Positions 10,001 through 19,000 of a stretch of DNA of 64,000 nt are shown here, piece after piece (within the stretch, counting starts at the first letter, position 1; each line of letters starts with the position of its first letter). Both the position numbers and the translations under genes were made by a program. Where the stretch lies: contig CAIIXF020000012.1 of assembly GCA_903813345.2 (NCBI GenBank), forward strand, positions 2,769,318-2,833,317, in the 5' to 3' direction. The notes under the pieces were generated by a model. That model searched no databases and was not told where the DNA came from. It was given only the letters and a program-made list of their open reading frames with translations. The DNA comes from Owenia fusiformis. Lineage: Eukaryota; Annelida; Polychaeta; Sabellida; Oweniidae.

Positions 10001-13000
10001 CTGCCAGATAAGACTGCCCGATCAACATAAACAAAATCGTGATCAAATAAATAAAACATGTGAACTATTTCACCTCTGTAAGTACAACCTAAGTGCTGCA
10101 AATGATACTACATTTATAAATCTTAATAATCTCAATAGGAAATTACTTTCCAAGTGTAATAATTGCCTAATGTACAAAAATACAACACTTTATCAAAAAT
10201 CAAAAATTTTGCATTTTCAAAATTCCGTTACACTCCCCCCTACCAAGATATTGGTACGCCCTCGTACCAAACTAAGACATAAATGTACTTTCTAACTAAC
10301 TACAAACTTACAAAATATCTAACTTGCCAAAAATGTATAACATGTCAAATATGTTTAACCTATCAAATATGTTCAACCCCGGGGTTAACTAACTATCAAG
10401 TTTAACTATCAACTATCAACTAGTTTCTAACTACTTGCATATCTAACTATCCAAAGTTATCTAGATATCTAACAAGTTAACACCTAACTATGTTTCACTT
10501 CACATATTTAAAATTATACTTATGTGAATTTACTCTCTCTTGTAGCGCTTCCTGGATGATTGAGACCTGGACTTCCATCTACTGTCACGAGATCTGGATC
10601 TCCAATCACGATCCCTGCTAAGCCTTCTGTGACGTGGAAAACTGTCCAAAAGGTCTGCTTCACGAGTACGGTTTGACCTGTTAAGCTCATTTGATGCTCT
10701 GTGTCTCAATCGGGAATGTCTATCAGAAAAATGAGCTGATCGCTTTCTGTCATGTCGGTATTCTGATCTCCAATCATGTCTGTAATCAGGTGACTTTGAA
10801 TATGGCCTCGACTGATGACTATCTCTGCTTGTTGAAACCTCAGCCACAAAATCATCCAAGTGTCTGGGACGTTTGCGCTCCCTCCTGGAAGGTTTGTCAT
10901 CCACTTCCTTCTTGGGTGATGTCTTGACAGTTTTCTTGTAGTCTGGAGTTTCATCTTGGAGAATAGGTTGAGAGTCTCTTTCAGGCTCTACTTCAGGTTT
11001 TTCTTCCTGATCCTTCCATTTCACAGTCTTAGAGATATGCTTAGTAGAACAGGGAACCTTGTCAGTAATTAACTCCTGCACGGGGTCATCTGTAAGAGGT
11101 TCCATTACTATCTCTGGCTGTGACTTTGGTATACGCCAATCATCTGGCAACTCAGCTTCATATGGCTTGAGCATATTAAAGTGAATAACTCTTGGTTTCT
11201 TGCCTTTGATCTGTATTCGATAGGTTACATCAGAGATCTTCTTGATGATTTGGAAAGGACCCTTCCATTTACTTTCCAATTTTGGCGACACTCCTTTCCT
11301 TTTGGTATTGTCTAAATACCAGACAGCATCTCCTTCACTGTAAGAATGTCCAGCCAACTTCCGATCATACGCCACCTTCTGTCTTTCTGCACTGAGTTTA
11401 AGTTTCGCTCGTGCACGATCATGGGCTTCACTAAGTTTCTCTCTTAAATCAGTGACGTAGTCACTTTCCTCAGTATCCATTGGTGGGACTTCAATTAATG
11501 TCTCCAGAGGAAGTTTCAGCTCTCTACCGAGCATCAACATAGCTGGTGTCTCGCCTGTGGATTCATTTACTGCCGTTCTGTAGGCCATTAATGCAAACGG
11601 AATTTGCAAATCCCAGTCTGTCTGGTGGGGTTCTGGCTGAAGGAGCTTAGCCAACGAATCTAACAACGTCCGGTTGTAGCGCTCTATCATCCCATCTGAC
11701 TGGGGATGGAATGGTGTTGTCCTCGTCTTTTCTATACCCAGCAAGTTGCACATCTCTTGAAAGACTTTCGCTTCAAAGTTACGTCCCTGATCGGAATGTA
11801 GGGTTGCAGGCATTCCTAGTCGACATACAACTTCAGCCACTATCTTGTCAGCAACAGTACGGGCCTCTTGATTGGGTAAAGCGAAAGCCTCCATCCACTT
11901 GGAAAAATAGTCCCCACATACAAGTATAACTTTGTTTCCCCGAGGAGTTTCCGGGAAAGGCCCAAGGATATCTATGGCTATCCTTTCCATGGGATTACCA
12001 ACTCCATGTGTCTTCATAGGGGCACGATATGGTTTCATGGGTTTCTTCCTTGCACCACAAATCTTGCAAGTTCGCACAACAGCTCGTACATCATTACGTT
12101 GTTCATGCCAATAGAAGTGCTGTCGACTCCTCATAAATGTCTTCTTAATGCCAAAGTGTCCAGCAACTTTGTTACTGTGGCTCATCTCCAACACTATTGG
12201 CCTAAGAACCGCTGGTGCCAATATCTGAAGTGATGCAGTATGTCCTTCATCATCTTCCCAACTTCTGCATAAAACTCCCTTATTCAGCACAATGCGATCC
12301 CACTGATTCCAATAGTGCTTGATAGCTGCACTGTTATAGCTTATTTCATCCCAAGATGGTCTCGCTTCAGACTTAAGTTTTGCTTTCAGTATTGGCCCAA
12401 TATCGGCATCTTCGGCTTGAGCCTCTGCTATCTTCTCTAAAGTCCACTCTGGATGGATAGCCACTGTTGTTATATCCTCGACACAAAACATGGTAGTCTC
12501 CTCTGGTATTTCACAGTGGTCACACTGTCGGCAGGGAATCCTGGACATCACATCTGCGTTCTGATGTTTGTTGCCTGGTCGAAACTCGAGTTCAAAATTG
12601 TACTCTTGAATCACCTGCAACCAACGAGCCAGTTGTCCCTCGGGATCCTTAAAGTTGATCAACCATCTCAGTGAACTATGATCCGTTCGGAGTTTAAAAT
12701 GGACTCCATACAGGTATTGTCGAAAGTAGCGCACATAGTTCACTGCAGCCAGCAACTCCCTCCTTGTAACACAGTAGTTTTTCTCTTGTTTATTGAGTCG
12801 CTTACTGGCATAATATATCACTCTTTCTTCACCATCTTGAAGTTGAGATAGTACAGCACCAATAGACTCGTTACTGGCATCTGTATCAAGAATATATGGG
12901 CAGTCATCTCTGGGATACGCCAGTATAGGAGCTGTGATAAGCTTCTGTTTTAGCATGTCAAATGCTACTTGGCAATCTTCATCCCAATAAAATCTCTGGT

Positions 13001-16000
13001 TTTTCTTCGTCAAAGCATGTAAGGGACCAGCAATTTTTGCAAAGTCTTGCACATGGCGCCTGTAGTATGATGCACCACCCAAAAATTGCCTAACTTCCTT
13101 GACGTTCTTTGGTGTTTGGTACTCAGCCATCTGCTGAACTTTCTTTGGATTTGGAGCGATCCCATTCTCCGACACCACATGTCCCAAATAATCAACTTCT
13201 CTCTGGAACAAGGAACACTTCCTCGGTTTGAGACGAAGACCTGCAGCTCTGAATCTGTCGAATACTTCTTGTAATCGATCCATACAGCCATCAAACGTTG
13301 GCGAAAACGTTATGACGTCATCCAAGTAGACGAGCGATGACTGCGAGCTGAGTCCATGTAACACTTGTTCCATTAATCTTGAAAATGTAGAAGAGGCATT
13401 CGCCAACCCAAAAGGCATGACAACCCATTGGTATAAGCCACCTCTTACGACAAATGCAGACTTCTCTTTTGCATTCTCATCTAATTCACATTGCCAGTAT
13501 CCGCTTGCCATATCCAAGCAAGAGAAGTAAGTTGATCCATTCATCATGTTGAGGGTCTCCTCTATTCGTGGTATAGGGAATGCATCTTTCTTGGTGACAG
13601 AGTTGAGGCGCCTGTAATCTACACAAAACCTCCATGAATTATCTTTCTTTTTCACCAAGACAATTGGAGATGCCCATGGACTTTTTGATTTCTCAATTAT
13701 CCCTCTCTCCAACATATCCTCAATCTGTTTATTCACCTCCTCTTGTTTAACTTTCGGCAAGGGTCGATACATCTGTTTAATAGGGGCAGAATCACCAGTA
13801 TCGATGTGGTGTTTAACTAGGTGAGTGCGTCCTAAATCAGCATCTCCCGTGGCGAATATGTCAGCATTTCGACACAGCATAACTTTAACTTTTTCCTTTT
13901 GATTATCCGTCAGATGTTCACAACTTCTGTCAAATAATTCCTGTAAATGTGCTGGTAGTGTTTGTATGTTTATGTCTGTACCAGCAGATGCTCCCTGTAA
14001 GATGCATACATCATCTTGAGGCAACTCAGATGCATCTGTTAAATGATACACTCCAGTTTCAATGGTACTGTACTCTCCAATGGTTATTCCAGCCGGTAGA
14101 TGTTCTTCAAATTCAGTATGATTCCACACTTCCACAAACAATTGTTGCTGGCCTAATTCTACCAATGTGGACACAACTTCTACATTTGCTGCGTCAAAAT
14201 CAGTAAGAGGCTCTATAATTCCCAACTCACACGAATTGATGCTCTTCTGCATCTCCACTTCTATTAAACGCATTGTGTAAGGTTCAATGGTAACATCCTC
14301 TTTCACTCTGCAATCCGTGACTGATTGACTTCCGCTAGCCTCTCCTATATTTGGTAACTCAGTATCATCTTGATTAACTGTGAGTCCTGTTGAACATTGA
14401 GCCTGCAACTCTGAAGCAGAACTGCAAGTCTGGAAGCTTTCTTCGTCACATTCTGCTGAGTCCCTGTTCAACTCTAACTCTGGACTACTTGATTTGTTTG
14501 AAAACAAATCTTCACTTTGCAAACTTCGTTGATATTGGGATAAATCAGGTTCTACATCTTGGGAATCTGGAGTGTCTTGAATACCCTGCACGTCACTCGA
14601 CGATCCCTGGGACGTACTTCCCTGACTCACAGAGGGAGTCTCTGGTATCACTACACTCGTCGGTGTAACACAGATCAAACCCGGACAAAATGGTACATCA
14701 GGTGCAGGTTCCCATCCATCTTCTTCTCCGGATTTAACTGGATAATAACCAATTGGACTTGATCTTACTCCAACAGGTGTCGACTGTGACACAGGAGTTC
14801 CAAGTTTGAGCTCAGTTAAATCATCATCACTGTTGTCACTTTCATCTGTTGGACAAGGTGCTGGAGGCAACTCTGGTTCCTCAGGTTCCTCAAGCTGGAT
14901 AATCTCGGTATCTGTATCTGCAGATGTCTTCTCTGAAGAAGTAGTGGAAGGCAGCATCTTATCTTCAATCACATTAGCTGCCATAGCCTCAGCAAGTTGA
15001 CTTGCTGGAAAGGTCAATTCTTTAGCTCCATAATTTATCACAGCACCAGTGATTGTCATGAAATCAGATCCTAAGATTCCATCATGATCAATATCTGCCA
15101 CTACAATGGATGTTTGTGTTTCCTGACCATCTAATTCAATTATTCCATCAATTATTCCACAGACTGCTATAGGACTGCCACTTGCTTGAATGAATACCCT
15201 ATCTGCAGGATACAATCTGGGTTTCAGTCTATCTGGTATCTGCATATAACTTCGCTGGCCAATCATAGTTCGAACGGCTCCAGAATCCACTAAGAACTCT
15301 ACCTTCGTTCCACACACAGTACCAGTGGCTATTATCTTGCGTATCGTAGTGTCGCTACTATCACTTTTGGATATCTCCAAGTCTCCATGTGTTAGAAACT
15401 TGACAGGATTTGTGGATTCTCCTTTCGAATCTTTGATGATGCCTTTCTTGATGTCATTCTGCTTTTTGTAACAATCAGACTGATAATGTCCTAACTTGTC
15501 GCAATAATAACATTTGACACCTCTGGACACAGGCCTTTTCTCTCCAGACTCATTGGATTTTTCTTTGTCCTTCAACTCTTGTATTATTGTCTTAAGATTA
15601 GCTGTAGATTCTTTGTGCATCTCTTGCACCACCTTCATAAGATTCTCCTGCATCAATTTATTTTGCATTACTGTAGAGTCCCTATGCATCTCCTGAAACG
15701 CCTTTACCAATTGCATCATTTCATTTTGAGCCTGTTTCTCTTCTACAGCATTTACTCTTTCATCTCTATGTCTTGGTTTTAAACCTTTGCGCATCCTTTC
15801 AGACTCAAGATAAGACTCCTCTCGTATGGCAATTTCAATGGCCTTGTCTAAAGTGCTGCAATCTCCGCTATGATTATGAATGGATCGCCTAATCTCATCA
15901 TCAGGGATAGCCTGCGCAAAACGTTCCCTAGCCAAACGATCTTGAGCAGCCCGAGGTAACTCAGGATATGCTAATGATGTCAGCCGTCTGACATCTTGAC

Positions 16001-19000
16001 CAAGAGTCTGTAGTGTTTCCTTGGGTTTACGTGTTCGGCCCACCCACTCTGCTTGGTACACATCTGCTTTACCTCCTGGGCCAAACCTTTTATCTAAGGC
16101 AGACACCAATTCATCATACGTATAGCCAGGGTCCATCTCATAGATGAGTTGTTGCGCTTGACCCCTAAGGCTAGTTGCAAGAAACTGTTTCTTCTCTTCA
16201 TCGCTCCATGAATTTGCACTTACACACATGGCAAAATAGGCTTTGTAGTCAATCCATGGTGTAGTTCCATTGTATGTGTCAGGTTTTATCTTTGTCTTGC
16301 TCTGAGAGGCAGCTCTCTTAGGTATTGTCTCTTCCAATACCTTCCCAACTAATTTAGTCGTCTCTTCATGCATCTTTGCAAACTGAGCTATCACTGAAGG
16401 CATTGTATCATTCATTGGTACGGCCGTTTCCTCTTCTTGAGGAGTAAAATGTGTCATATTTGCATTAGTCTGCAGAGCTTCTTCATATCTGGTTTCAGCC
16501 TCATTCGGTAATTCATCATATGTAGATCGGTATCTATCCTTGGAAGGCTGACTTTGAGTCTGTTGAGGCACAAACATTCTTTTACTCGGTGTTCCCACAA
16601 ACTTTGTCTCTCCGAATCCATAGTCATCTTCTGACTTTACAGCTGCAACTCTCCTTTTTGTCGGAGGACTCTTAAATGCAGGTCTCTTTGGCAATCCTGT
16701 AAAATCTTCATCAGAAGCAATTCTCTTCTGGCGTATGAGTGGCCACTTTGGGGGAGTTACTATTCTGGGTTGATCAGCAGTTAATTCTGGATTAACTAAT
16801 GTGGGCCCCCCTACCACTCCTTGCTGCGGATTAAATGTAGAAAGAACTTCTCGAGACTGTAATCTCTGAGAAGTCGCACTGGACTTAGCCTGTAACATTG
16901 TTCTGGTGTCTACACTTGTTCCTAATTTCACTACAGGACTTGAAGGTCTGACGTCACCCTGTAAAACTGGTTCAGGACGAGAAGTTGAACTTTGTAATGC
17001 CATATGTAAGGTCTGGCATAAGTTATTCATCTCTTCCTTAAATTCCGCCTTCAAAGTTTGTGACAAAGTTCCAATATGATCTTTGATCTGTGTGACTTCT
17101 CCACCAATGTTATTGACCTGGCTTCCCATGTTAGACATGTGTCCTTCCATGTTAGCCACCTGTCCTTCAATATGAGACATGTGTCCCTCCATCATGTTTA
17201 TGGTAGTCACATTTTGGTTTATGGTATCTTCCATAACATGGATATGAGTTTTTATTTCTCTGTCAGCTGGTTTTTCCTGCATGTCCACTCTAAGTTCTGC
17301 AGGTGTAGTTATCATGGTTGAGGTGCGAGGCATATATCTATCTCCTTTGGGTCTGGCTCCCCATGCTTGACTCTGTGGACTATAAACACCATTATGTATT
17401 GCGCCTGACCAATAGCCAGTAGTCTGTCCACTCCAGGCTTTCTTAAACTCAGTTTCTATCCCAGTCTTATCACTAGGGTAGATTGCTTCTGCACCCCCAA
17501 CTGTAGGGTGTCTCTCATCTAGATCTGCCTCACTTGGCAACCTCCATTTCTCCATCGCTGGGAGTTCTGTAGCCATATGTTCCGTAGCCTTTCTTCCTGT
17601 ATATTGAAGAGTGTCATCCTTGGCTATGGGATTATCTATCTCACCGTCTGTAGCTAACTTTACAAAGACAGTCTTCTCTACATCTTTAGACTTGTCTGTA
17701 TTTGTATCAGAGAGATCACCACTCTCTATCGACTTTGGATCCTCTGTATCCATCTTTAAAGTGCTATAATGTGCCTCTTGTTCAATTCCTCAGAAACAGT
17801 CAATCCCAACACCGCTGCCACCAATGTAACAGTTTGGCCTATTTTTGTGGATATACGTGGTAGCGTGGCTAATAATAGGCCCACTGTTTAGTAAACGGTG
17901 TTTACTTGGTGAGTTACACGGCACACGTTAAATGTGCGATTGTCCCTAAAGAATTAAACAGACATACAATTAAATATAAAATATAAAACAGTATATTGTG
18001 GCGTTTATAAGCCCAAATAAAGATGTACATAAAATTTCAAGTCTAATTGTAAGAGTGTTACGATTTTAATATCTCTCTCAAAACTCACAACTCAAAAGTC
18101 CATATAAGCTAATATTTATCACTAATGAAACAATATCCAGAGTCCATATAAACTAATAATAATCACTAATAACACAATATCCAGAGTCCATATAAATTGA
18201 AGCTGATGATCAATATATCACTGTTGTATCTCCAATATTAAAAGTTCATATATGTTGTAATACTTGTACGTCTTGTATTGTACTTGTAACTTGAACCTGA
18301 AATAGTAATCTCCTGGATCCTCTTCTATGTAGTGTAGTATGATTCAAGTTTGATGATGTGAAATCATCTAAGTCAACTATCAGCTCGGTAAATGGCTATC
18401 TCCTGGATCCTCTTCACTGTGTTGTATTATAATTCAACTTTGATTATGTGAAATAATCTAAGTCAAACTATTACTCCGTAAACGTAAATCTCCTGGATCC
18501 TCTTCTCTGTATTGTAGTATAATTCAACTTTGATTATGTAAAATAATCTAAGTCAAACTATCAGTTGTGTAAACTCCTAAGTCCTGGATCCTCCTCAATG
18601 TGTTGTAGTATAATTCAACTTTGATTATGTGAAATAATCTAAGTCAAACTATCAAGTTGTGTAAACTCCTAAGTCCTGGATCCTCCTCAATGTGTTGTAG
18701 TATAATTCAACTTTGATTATGTGAAATAATCTAAGTCAAACTATCAGCTCTGTGAACGGCTATCACTTGGATCCTCCTCAATGTAGATGTATATTCTAAC
18801 TTCAATGACACAAAATCATCAAAGTCAAAATATCTCGCTGGATAATCTGCTAAGTCCTGGAACGTCCTCTCTGTAGATGTATATTCTAACTTCAATGACC
18901 CAAAATCATCAAAGTCAAAATATCTCGTTGAATAAACTGCTAAGTCCTGGAACCTCTTCTATGTAGATGTATATTCTAACTTCAATGACCCAAAATCATC

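Larger units (their letters stand above)
7611..10232 (-). repeat. 3' LTR of the Gypsy element
   Basis: This is the downstream LTR relative to minus-strand transcription. It is 2622 bp long with TGTAAC...GTTACA ends, unusually long for Ty3/Gypsy. It contains the same internal minisatellite and promoter-like motifs as its partner at an offset of 10214 bp. A stop-bounded 71-codon frame (9319-9534) recurs at 19533-19748; I regard it as chance. Confidence 0.93.
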